Assembly (NCBI GenBank): GCA_030041305.1
Contig: JASHOC010000232.1
Location: 1 to 47,086, forward strand
Reading direction: 5' to 3'
Source: Acidobacteriaceae bacterium
GTDB lineage: Bacteria; Acidobacteriota; Terriglobia; Terriglobales; Acidobacteriaceae
DNA length: 47,086 bases
Under the pieces are notes generated by a model. It made no database searches, was not told the DNA's origin, and saw only the letters and a program-made list of their open reading frames with translations. Made by a program: the position numbers and the translations under genes. Shown piece by piece: positions 35,455 to 42,846 of this stretch; the first letter of the stretch is position 1; every line of letters starts with the position of its first letter.

Positions 35455-36894
35455 TCAAACCTTTTTTGCCGCGGAGAATATCTCCACTAGGCGATCCGCA
35501 ACGATCTTGTCCTCGCCATCCTTCATCAGCGAGAAGGTAAGGCTGAAGCTGTTTGGGTTGTCCGGCGCACTCGGGGCGCCTGGACCTCCATAGCGGTTCG
35601 GATCGAGCGGCGGCCAATTGGGATCAGGGCGTCCGCGCTTGCCATGCGAGCCGTCATGGGGATCGTAGTCGGGAGGAAATACAAAGCCGATGGCGACCGG
35701 CTTGGTCGCAGCGAGCGCTTCAACCACCTGTGCCCCCGTCAGGCCGATCTTTGCCGGGTCCCATTCATAGTTAAAGTAACCCATCACATTGATCCGCGCG
35801 CCGGCATCGTAGTTCCCCGGCGAGGTCCTCACGCCGAACTTCGCTAACGCATCCGTGACGACCTGCGCTCTCGCGTCGTACATCTTCGTCGCGGCGTCCT
35901 CGTCCCGATTGACGAATATCTCCAGCGCCTTAAGCAACGCGAAAATCTGCTCCTTGCCGATCTTGCAGGGACGACCGATCCGGTCTTCCTGCGGGCTCAT
36001 GTTCAGCAAGGCCCAGCCGATCAGCTCTTCCTTGCCGATCAAGATGCCGCTTGATTGTGGTCCGCAAATTTGCTTGCCACCGCTGAAGGTAACCATGTCG
36101 AATCCAATCGCCGGGTACTCCCACAGCCGGGACTTGGGCGGAACGTCGGCCGCTGCGTCGCAGAAGGTGTACAAATTGTGCTCTTTGGCAATCGCCACCG
36201 TCTCGGGGCCGCTGACCCTCCCCCAGTTGGCGCTGGCGTCATCGAAGTGGATGGCCAGCGTGCGCGGGTTGATCGCGGAAATCATCTCGTCGCGCGTTTC
36301 CACCACCACCAGCTTCGCGCCCGTCTGGCGAATCTGGTGGTCGAATGCAGTGCGATGCGCGCGCTGGATGATGACCTCGGTCTTGGGAAAGTGGGTCAGG
36401 TCGGGTATGGCCTCGAGCCGGGGCTCATAGTCCTCGGTCAGCATGGCCGCATAGCCAACCAAAATGGAAGCCGCCGCCCCATTGGTCACCAGCCCCGTAT
36501 AGCCCGGAGGAGACTTGCACAGATCAGCGATAAATTTTCCCGCAGCCACCTCGAGCTCGTCGACGAAGACAAACCGCTCGTTGCCCATGCGCATCACTTC
36601 CATCACTTCCGGCTCCATCAACGATCCGCCAATCACAGTAATGATGTCCTGGCAATTGATGATCGGCGTCAACCCAAGCTCGGCATAAAGGTCGCCAGTC
36701 GAGCCAAGCCCGGTCTTAATGGGGACGATGGGACTGCCATCGACAGAGGCCCCGCCAGGAGAAGGTTTTGACGACTTGTCCTTCTTGCCCGATAGGCGAC
36801 CGGCATGCAGTCTATCGGGGACCAACAGGCCACCGCTGAAGGCCGCAAGCGCGGAGAGAAATGAACGCCGGCTCCATCCGAACTTCAAACTCAT
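35455..36894 (-). CDS. Second Tat-exported SelA-like PLP-dependent enzyme
   Basis: A 479-residue protein; ATG 36894 follows AAGGAGC and opens a Tat signal (GWSRRSFLSALAAFSGGLL). The mature protein has the SelA-like fold: YAELGLTPIINCQDI, LVTNGAAASILVGYAAML, and the PLP lysine K274 in FSGGKQICGPQSSG. It is clearly related to the 1920-3248 protein but divergent, with a longer Pro/Asp-rich segment near the C-terminus (DPHDGSHGKRGRPDPNW). The longer frame beyond 36894 lacks a signal and overlaps non-coding sequence. It is preceded on the same strand by a Tat-exported RidA, 178 bases upstream, so the SelA-like/RidA pairing recurs. No selenium system is visible. Confidence 0.87.
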   Translation of the reverse strand: MSLKFGWSRRSFLSALAAFSGGLLVPDRLHAGRLSGKKDKSSKPSPGGASVDGSPIVPIKTGLGSTGDLYAELGLTPIINCQDIITVIGGSLMEPEVMEVMRMGNERFVFVDELEVAAGKFIADLCKSPPGYTGLVTNGAAASILVGYAAMLTEDYEPRLEAIPDLTHFPKTEVIIQRAHRTAFDHQIRQTGAKLVVVETRDEMISAINPRTLAIHFDDASANWGRVSGPETVAIAKEHNLYTFCDAAADVPPKSRLWEYPAIGFDMVTFSGGKQICGPQSSGILIGKEELIGWALLNMSPQEDRIGRPCKIGKEQIFALLKALEIFVNRDEDAATKMYDARAQVVTDALAKFGVRTSPGNYDAGARINVMGYFNYEWDPAKIGLTGAQVVEALAATKPVAIGFVFPPDYDPHDGSHGKRGRPDPNWPPLDPNRYGGPGAPSAPDNPNSFSLTFSLMKDGEDKIVADRLVEIFSAAKKV

Positions 36895-37072
36895 GTCGAG
36901 CTCCTTTTCAAGGTCCTTCGCAAATTGATCTGGTCCTTCAGCGGGGTCCCGGATTCCTCCATAGCGCGAGGCGCGGCCAAAGTCGAGAACAACAGGCGCC
37001 TTCCGCCAATCCAGGAGGCAAGACCAGCAGGTTTGGTAGGTCGCGCTTCGGCGTGCCGCCGTACAACCGATG

Positions 37073-37561
37073 TCAGATGTAGGCGACCATATCAATTCCC
37101 ACCAGCGCAACCGGGCTGCCAACGTTCGCAGCCACCGCCACGCAGGTGCGTGCGGGAGGAACGTCACCCCAGTCCCGTTGCATGTAGACAGCGTTCATCC
37201 TGGCGTAGTCCTTCATATCGCTGAGGTACACGTGCGCCTGGAGCACCTCTTGAAGCGAAGACCCCGATTCGACCAGATTCTTCTCCAGCAAGTCGAGGAC
37301 TGCCTTCGTTTGCTCCTCAATGGATGGCCCACTGTCAGGTACAGTTTTATAGGCAACAAAAAGCGTGTTACCGAACGCGGTAACGTCGGTATATAACTTC
37401 GGCTTCGTTGGCTTTGGCTCGCCCGGCTTAGCCTTAGCATCTCTCTTCTCCAATTTTCCCGGGCTTTGAGCGGAAGCTCTTCCGGCGATCATGATGCCAC
37501 CGGCAGCTACCGCCGTCGCTGCCGCATTTTTTAGAACCCTTCTTCGCGACTGCTGTTCCAT
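37073..37561 (-). CDS. Tat-exported single-domain RidA protein
   Basis: A 162-residue protein starting at ATG 37561 behind CGGAGG. Tat signal SRRRVLKNAAATAVAAGG, cleavage near ASAQS, then a Lys/Pro/Glu-rich linker. The RidA domain (about 55-160) has the fold's AFGNTLFVAYKT strand, LEKNLVESGSSLQEVLQAHVYL and the key Arg in VPPARTCVAVAA; the usual Glu late in the domain (VEIxxIA) is replaced by VALVGIDMVAY. It lies upstream of the second SelA-like gene on the same strand. Like the other pair, it is a probable remover of reactive enamine/imine intermediates outside the cytosol. Confidence 0.85.
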   Translation of the reverse strand: MEQQSRRRVLKNAAATAVAAGGIMIAGRASAQSPGKLEKRDAKAKPGEPKPTKPKLYTDVTAFGNTLFVAYKTVPDSGPSIEEQTKAVLDLLEKNLVESGSSLQEVLQAHVYLSDMKDYARMNAVYMQRDWGDVPPARTCVAVAANVGSPVALVGIDMVAYI

Positions 37562-37729
37562 GTCAATCCTCCGGGTTGAGATAAGTGGGAGTCGGGTTTC
37601 AATGCAAACATCGGGCAGAAAACTCAATTGCGCCGTCACATGGTCATGGCGCTATCTTTTGAGTCTTCTTTAATTTTCGCTCCGGCTTCGTCTCGGCGTT
37701 CAAGCAGGACATTCTGAGTTGCGATCCTA

Positions 37730-37844
37730 TAGCGGTTCTCCAATTGGTGTAGAGCAGAACCTCGAACGTTGAGTGGCGTTTTTCCCAAGAAAACGCCACC
37801 CGGCACGCCCCTCAAAACTTCACGGGAATTGGAGAACCGCCGTA
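37730..37844 (+). mobile_element. 113-bp MITE-like element, copy E
   Basis: TA at 37728-37729 and 37843-37844 flank the element. It carries a CTTCACGGG variant near the right end. It sits between the RidA gene's upstream region and the DinG-type gene's stop codon (37870). Confidence 0.93.
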
Positions 37845-37869
37845 GTTTCTGACTCCCAACGAGGGCGAT

Positions 37870-39867
37870 CTATCCGCGAAAGAACCTCTCCACATCCCCA
37901 ATCTCCGCCGTCATCCGGTACGGTGGCAAGCTGGCCAAAAACGCCTGTCCGTATCGCTGCCGGCGAATCCGCGGATCGAGCAGCACCAGCACGCCGCGAT
38001 CTTCGAGCGAGCGAATCAGCCGCCCGAATCCCTGCTTCAGCGTTAACACCGCCTCCGGCACTTGATAGTCGAAAAATGGCCGCCCGCCTGCCTCTTCAAT
38101 CGCCTTCATCCGCGCTTGCACCACCGGGTCGCTGGGCACGGCAAATGGCAGCCGGTCGATGATCACGCAGCTCAGCGCCTCACCCTGCACGTCCACGCCC
38201 TGCCAGAAGCTCGCTGTCCCAAACAGCACCGCGTTGGGAGTGGCGCGGAACTCCTCCAAAAGCGCCTTGCGCGGAGCCGTTCCATGCAACAGGATGGGAA
38301 AATCGAGCACCGGCATCAGCCGCTCATAGAGATCGCGCATCTGGCTGTAACTGGTGAACAGGCAAAAGGCGCGCCCGCGCGTAATGTCCAGCACCTGCCG
38401 GATGCACTGCGCCGCCGCTGCAGGAAACTCCGGCTCGCGCGGATCGGGCATCTCCGGCGGCAAATACAACAGCGCCTGCTCACCATAACGAAAATGCGAC
38501 GGCGTCACCAGTTCCCGCGCTTCCTCCAGCCCCAGCCGCCGGCGCAAGTGCTCGAAACCGCCCTGTACCGTCAGCGTCGCCGAGGTCAGCACCACCGTGG
38601 GAATGCGGTCGAAGACCAGCTCGCGCAGCAGTTCCGAAACGTCGATCGGCGTAGCCTGCAGGTATGTCGTCCGTCCCGCACTGCGCGCGCCGGATCTCTG
38701 CGGGGAGCTATCGGGCGAGGAGAACGCCCGCCGTTCCAGCCAATACACCATGTTGCTCGCGTTCGACTCCAACAGGAACTCCAGCTCGCTTCTGATCCGC
38801 GCCGTCCGCGCCCGCAATCCGGACGCCTCCTCGATTTCGCTCAGCGCGCCAAGCTCGGCTTCGATCAGCTTGAGCGCCGTTCGCACGCCGAGATAAAGGT
38901 CGCCGGAGGTTTCCAGGAACTCCTCGCGGTGGTCGAAGGGCTGGCGTCCGTCCGCAACCACCGGCAGAGCCCCAAAAAACATCCGCGCCCGATCACGCAG
39001 TTGTTGCGTCGCCCCGGGTAGCTTTTCCGCGCCCTCCTTGCCGCGCATCATCGTGTCCGTGTCGCGCGCCAGCTCCTCGAACCGGATATTCGAAACCGAG
39101 AGACCGAAATAACTCGAAGCCACCTCCTCCAGCTCGTGCGCCTCGTCGAAGATCACCGCCGCGGCTTCGGGCAGAACCCCCGCATCCGGCGCGCCCGTCG
39201 CCTCCTGCTTCACGTTCAGGTCGGCGAAAAACAGGTGGTGGTTCACGATAATGATGTCCGACTCGAGCGCTCTGCGCCGCATCTCGGTGATAAAGCAGCG
39301 GCGGTAATCCGGGCAGGTCGATCCCAGGCAGGCGTCCGCTCGCGCGTCGAGCTTGGACCACAACGCGCTCGTCTCCGGCAGTCCCCCAAGCTCGGCCCGG
39401 TCCCCGGTCTCAGTCGTCTTCTCCCACTCCGCGATCTGGTGAAAATGGTCGATTTCCTCCAACCCCGACAATATCGGCTGATCGCGCAGCGCCACCAGCT
39501 TGTGCCGGCACAAGTAATTGGCCCGGCCCTTCATGTAGCACACACGCAGCTCGCCGAGCAGCGATTCGAGGAAGGGAATGTCGCGAAAGTAAAGCTGGTC
39601 CTGCAGCGCCTTGGTGCCCGTCGACACAATCACGCGCTGTCCGGTGCGCAACGCCGGCAACAGGTAAGCCAGCGTCTTGCCGGTTCCCGTCCCCGCCTCC
39701 ACAATCAGGTGCCGCCGTTCTTCCAATGCCCGCTCCACGGCCTTCGCCATTTCCAGTTGTCCGGGCCGGTATTCATAAGGCAGCGGCGAGCGCGCCAGGA
39801 TGCCGCCCGGCGAGAAAAACTCGTGCAGAGAAGGCAAAGCGCGGGTTGAGGCGCCAGACAGAGGCAT
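37870..39867 (-). CDS. DinG/YoaA-family ATP-dependent DNA helicase
   Basis: A 665-residue superfamily 2 helicase of the XPD/DinG type. Walker A EAGTGTGKTLAYLLPA (about 57-72), VSTGTKALQDQL, four Fe-S-type cysteines (CYMKGRANYLC and CLGSTCPDYRRC), DEAH box VIFDEAHELEEV, and the C-terminal SYSQMRDLYE, FWQGVDVQGEAL and QGFGRLIRS motif VI. Such helicases unwind 5'-3' and help with R-loops and damaged forks. Start ATG 39867. It is transcribed alone. I am not certain whether it is DinG or YoaA, so no symbol is given. Confidence 0.92.
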   Translation of the reverse strand: MPLSGASTRALPSLHEFFSPGGILARSPLPYEYRPGQLEMAKAVERALEERRHLIVEAGTGTGKTLAYLLPALRTGQRVIVSTGTKALQDQLYFRDIPFLESLLGELRVCYMKGRANYLCRHKLVALRDQPILSGLEEIDHFHQIAEWEKTTETGDRAELGGLPETSALWSKLDARADACLGSTCPDYRRCFITEMRRRALESDIIIVNHHLFFADLNVKQEATGAPDAGVLPEAAAVIFDEAHELEEVASSYFGLSVSNIRFEELARDTDTMMRGKEGAEKLPGATQQLRDRARMFFGALPVVADGRQPFDHREEFLETSGDLYLGVRTALKLIEAELGALSEIEEASGLRARTARIRSELEFLLESNASNMVYWLERRAFSSPDSSPQRSGARSAGRTTYLQATPIDVSELLRELVFDRIPTVVLTSATLTVQGGFEHLRRRLGLEEARELVTPSHFRYGEQALLYLPPEMPDPREPEFPAAAAQCIRQVLDITRGRAFCLFTSYSQMRDLYERLMPVLDFPILLHGTAPRKALLEEFRATPNAVLFGTASFWQGVDVQGEALSCVIIDRLPFAVPSDPVVQARMKAIEEAGGRPFFDYQVPEAVLTLKQGFGRLIRSLEDRGVLVLLDPRIRRQRYGQAFLASLPPYRMTAEIGDVERFFRG

Positions 39868-40039
39868 AAAAAACCGGACGCTCTCTCCATGATAGTGAGA
39901 TCGCCGGTTCCAATCGACTCAACCTCACGCTCAAGCTGCAACTGCAGCCGATTTCTTCGCCGCAAGCCCCCCCAGGCCCAATGCGGCTCACTCCAACGCC
40001 AGCCGATTCGACAATATTGGGCGCCTCGCCGGTCTCTCG

Positions 40040-40321
40040 CTAGGCTGCACCCTCAGCCGTCGTCGGGTCGATGATCCTCCGCACGCGCGCCACCTTGTTC
40101 GCCGGAAATCCCCCCTGGCTCGCATGTTCCCGCACCATCGCCTCATCGGGCGCTATGTACACGCAGTAAATCTTGTCGTCGGTCACATAACTGTGCAGCC
40201 ATTGAATCTGCGGCCCTAGATTCCGCAACACAGCGCAGGATTTTTCCGATGTTGCCTGTAACTGCTCGGCGGACAGGGAACCCGCTCCCGGAATTTCGCG
40301 CTCGATGACGAACTTCGGCAT
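40040..40321 (-). CDS. DUF4242 family protein
   Basis: A 93-residue protein from ATG 40321, which has AAGGAGGAG just upstream; this start is preferred over a longer frame to 40390. Family layout: PKFVIEREIPGAGSLS, QIQWLHSYVTDDKIYCVYIAPDE and a C-terminal KVARVRRIIDPTTA. These small ferredoxin-like-fold proteins (SCO4226-like) can bind nickel in one studied member; function here is unknown. It stands alone on its strand. Confidence 0.82.
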   Translation of the reverse strand: MPKFVIEREIPGAGSLSAEQLQATSEKSCAVLRNLGPQIQWLHSYVTDDKIYCVYIAPDEAMVREHASQGGFPANKVARVRRIIDPTTAEGAA

Positions 40322-40446
40322 GGGAACTCCTCCTTTGCCTGTGGGGGTATTGTTGCAGTGTATACAAGGGCCGGGTTGTTTGCCCCGCACAGGTTGGACA
40401 TGCTTTCCGATTTTGGGAACCCTTCAGGAACAAAATGCAAAAAATC

Positions 40447-40614
40447 ATTGCGCCCAACGAGTGTTGGCGATAATCTTATTTGACGGATGGGTAAGTCCTG
40501 AGAAAACCGCGACGCCCACTGAGGAGTGGGTATCGTAAACGTGCTCTAAGCGCGTCGGCCTCAGGGGCCATCCAGGAATCGAAAAGCCCCCATTTCTTTT
40601 GGGGGCTTTTCTTG
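40447..40614 (+). ncRNA. Candidate structured RNA upstream of DUF3800 gene
   Basis: A gene-free stretch (40322-40627) packed with base-paired elements: hairpin CCAAC-GAGT-GTTGG (40454-40467, extended by CG with a bulge), hairpin CCCACT-GAGG-AGTGGG (40515-40530), hairpin ACGTGC-TCTAA-GCGCGT (40539-40555) and GGCC/GGCC (40557-40569). A long-range GGATGG (40485-40490) with CCATCC (40568-40573) would close the multibranch part, and TCCTG (40496-40500) with CAGGA (40573-40577) could form a pseudoknot. It ends at the intrinsic terminator. DUF3800 genes are known to have conserved upstream RNAs (the DUF3800 RNA motif series in Rfam). Structure is hand-folded; membership in that series is unconfirmed. 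Confidence 0.5.
40582..40614 (+). terminator. Intrinsic terminator before DUF3800 gene
   Basis: Stem AAAAGCCCCC / GGGGGCTTTT around a short loop with T-rich tail (CTTTTCTTG), 14-17 bases before the DUF3800 start. It should end a transcript coming from upstream, consistent with a stand-alone small RNA or attenuation. Confidence 0.75.
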
Positions 40615-40627
40615 TGTAAGGGGCAAG

Positions 40628-41299
40628 TTGGGGCCAACGGCATCCAATTCGATCCACATTTATCTGGACGAAAGTGGAGATTTGGGTTGGACGTTCACGT
40701 CCCCTTACGGCGCTGGTGGCTCAAGTCGGTTCCTGACAATCGCGGCGGTTTGCGTGCCCGTCGCAAAGGCGCATCTACCGAAGCGTCTTGTCAAAGACCT
40801 GTATGCGAAATACAAATGGCCCTTTGGGGTTGAGCGTAAGTTTGTTCAGCTCTTGCCCTCTCAGCGTTTGGAATTCGCGCAAAGGATAAAGGTGCTCTGC
40901 GATACCCACCAGGACATCGCTATCCATGCAATCGTGGTCAAAAAGCAGAACGTCCTGGAGCATATTCGACAAGACGCAAACAAGCTCTACAACTACATGA
41001 TTAAACTGTCTTTAATCAAAAAGATGGCTAAGCATGACCTGGTTACTTTGATGCCCGATAAGCGCAGCATCAAGGTCAAAAGCGCGAACAGCATGTCCGA
41101 CTACCTACAGACGGAATTGTGGTTCACCGAGAACGCCATTACGACCCTGCTATGCCAAGACCGAGACAGTGCCTCTAATCGCGGGGTTCAATTCGCCGAT
41201 TTTGTCTCTGGAATTGTGCAAGCCAGATACGAAAAGAATGAAGTCCAACCATTCTCCGCTCTCAGACCACGCCTGTCCCTAACCGAGTTATTCTTTTGA
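40628..41299 (+). CDS. DUF3800 domain protein
   Basis: A 223-residue protein. It has the DUF3800 hallmark IYLDESGDLGW at the N-terminus, FLTIAAVCVPV, and a late DSASNRGVQFADFVSGIVQ with the conserved Asp/Gln/Asp residues. Conserved acidic residues suggest a nuclease-like metal site, which is inference. The start is TTG 40628, directly after the hairpin/terminator region; a second in-frame start is possible. DUF3800 genes are scattered, often near mobile or defence genes, and linked to structured RNAs. GC content is lower than its neighbours (many AAA/AAG codons), suggesting horizontal transfer. Confidence 0.82.
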   Translation: MGPTASNSIHIYLDESGDLGWTFTSPYGAGGSSRFLTIAAVCVPVAKAHLPKRLVKDLYAKYKWPFGVERKFVQLLPSQRLEFAQRIKVLCDTHQDIAIHAIVVKKQNVLEHIRQDANKLYNYMIKLSLIKKMAKHDLVTLMPDKRSIKVKSANSMSDYLQTELWFTENAITTLLCQDRDSASNRGVQFADFVSGIVQARYEKNEVQPFSALRPRLSLTELFF

Positions 41300-41399
41300 A
41301 CGCAGCCCGGCCCGGGGAGACCGCTCGGGGCCGTTGCCGGCCGTGAGAAGATAGCAGTCGCCGCCACTCGCGGCGATCTTCCCCGCACCGGAGAATCCA

Positions 41400-42143
41400 A
41401 TCAACCTCACAACCGTCTACATCCTGCTCATCGTCTTCCTCGCCACGCTCATCCGTTCCGCCTTCGGGTTTGGCGAGGCCCTCTTTGCTGTTCCCTTGCT
41501 CGCCCTCCGCATTCCTTTGCGCCAAGCCACTCCTCTGGCGGTGCTCATCTCCATCACCATTGCCGCCATCGTCGTGGCGCAGGACTGGAATCACATTCAC
41601 CTGCGCAGCACGGGCTGGCTCCTCGCGCCCACTTTGGCCGGCATCCCGTTGGGCCTGCTCCTGCTCACCAGCAGCCACCAGGCTGTAGTGAAAGGCGCGC
41701 TCGGCATTCTCATCTTGGCCTTTGTCGTGTACTCGCTCAGCGGCCGCCAGCCCTTCGAGCTGCGCCGCGACCGCCGCGCCTGGCTTCTCGGTTGCGGCTT
41801 CTGCGCCGGCGTCTTCGGCGGGGCTTACGGCATGAACGGGCCGCCGCTGGTCATCTATGGATCGTTGCGCCGCTGGCCGCCGCAGCAGTTTCGCGCCACC
41901 CTGCAGGCCTATTTTCTGCCCGCCAGCCTGCTCGGCATGGCTGGTTATTGGCTCGCCGGGCTTTGGGTTCCGGCCGTCACGCGCTACTATCTATTCTCGC
42001 TGCCCGCCGCCATTCCAGCCATTTTCCTGGGCAGAGTCGTCAACCAGCGGCTGCGTGGCGAAATGTTTCTCCGCATTGTCTATGCGGGTTTGGGCGGAAT
42101 CGGAATACTCCTTCTCATTCAGGCTGTTCGCGGACATATTTGA
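41400..42143 (+). CDS. TSUP (TauE/SafE) family permease, start codon unusual
   Basis: The coding frame for a sulfite-exporter TauE/SafE-type membrane protein begins well before any ATG, GTG or TTG. Residues INLTTVYILLIVFLATLIRSAFGFGEALFAVPLL precede the TTG at 41496 in frame, and this first membrane segment with RSAFGFGEAL is family-conserved. A stop lies at 41352. GGAG at 41390-41393 is seven bases before ATC 41400, so initiation at ATC or a lost ATG is possible. The rest has seven to eight membrane segments, a second GGAYGMNGPPLVIY signature and a C-terminal helix. Transport of sulfur- or carbon-acid anions is the usual guess. Confidence 0.75.
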   Translation: MNLTTVYILLIVFLATLIRSAFGFGEALFAVPLLALRIPLRQATPLAVLISITIAAIVVAQDWNHIHLRSTGWLLAPTLAGIPLGLLLLTSSHQAVVKGALGILILAFVVYSLSGRQPFELRRDRRAWLLGCGFCAGVFGGAYGMNGPPLVIYGSLRRWPPQQFRATLQAYFLPASLLGMAGYWLAGLWVPAVTRYYLFSLPAAIPAIFLGRVVNQRLRGEMFLRIVYAGLGGIGILLLIQAVRGHI

Positions 42144-42270
42144 GGCCCATTTGCAGGATTCGGCGTCCTCTCCGTCTCCTCGGGTTTCAATACCGTTGCC
42201 TGCCATTAAGCCAATCAGGCTTTCGGCTGGCGGGCCCAGATCCCGAAAGCAGCGCGTCCTTCCGCCCCGC

Positions 42271-42525
42271 TTACCCGAAATCCGGATCCTTGCCCGATGC
42301 CGCGCCGCGGTATTCGTCTTCATCCGAACCAGGTCCGCTCTGTGCGTCGAGCCATTGCCCGATCAGCAATTCTTCCGGCGTCCCTTCGCCCTCAAGCCTC
42401 TCGGCGCTCTTGAGCAGCCGCTTGCGCACCTCGGCGGCGCGCGCAGCCGCAGCCGCCCCGTCTTGGACGCCAGCGGCGTAAAAGTTGGCGCCCTGAACGT
42501 TCATCATGGCTCCATGAATGTGCAT
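42271..42525 (-). CDS. Small conserved protein of unknown function
   Basis: An 84-residue protein starting at ATG 42525 with GGAGGAG upstream; the frame continues to 42579 but the ribosome site favours this start. A His/Asn-rich N-terminus (HIHGAMMNVQG), an Ala/Arg helix (GAAAAARAAEVRKRLLKSAERL), then GTPEELLIGQWLDAQSG and an acidic C-terminus ending GKDPDFG. The same layout occurs in other acidobacteria from memory, which I cannot verify. Convergent to the TSUP gene. Confidence 0.6.
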   Translation of the reverse strand: MHIHGAMMNVQGANFYAAGVQDGAAAAARAAEVRKRLLKSAERLEGEGTPEELLIGQWLDAQSGPGSDEDEYRGAASGKDPDFG

Positions 42526-42620
42526 GGCTCCTCCCGTGTTCGATGGGAAGGCAAACCGAAATCCGTCATCTTGGCGCAATCCTTAGAAAAAACATATCTT
42601 AAGAAAAGACTGCTCGCTTA

Positions 42621-42735
42621 TAGCGGTTCTCCAATTGGTGTAGAGCAGAACCTCGAACGTTGAGTGGCGTTTTTCCCAAGAAAACGCCACCTGGCACGCC
42701 CCTCAAAACTCCACGGGAATTGGAGAACCGCCGTA
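42621..42735 (+). mobile_element. 113-bp MITE-like element, copy F
   Basis: TA at 42619-42620 and 42734-42735 flank the element. It lies about 110 bases upstream of the der start, so any promoter for der must lie in or across it. Identical to copy C over most of its length. Confidence 0.93.
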
Positions 42736-42846
42736 GGTATAGGGCCTTCCGCGTCGGCGCCTGCAGGCTACGCCGGTGGCCGCAAATGCGATAACTATAT
42801 GAGATGTAAGGAAGCAGCTTGTTTCGATGCTGTGACGGGAGCGCGA

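Noticed and set aside
40485..40577. Hammerhead-type ribozyme in the DUF3800 upstream RNA
   Set aside because: A CTGAGA stretch and a GAAAA were noted, but the CUGAUGA and GAAA core pieces are not both present in the right order.
12268..42735. CRISPR array reading of the six repeats
   Set aside because: Copies are far apart, irregularly spaced, inside genes and in both orientations, with no spacers or cas genes.
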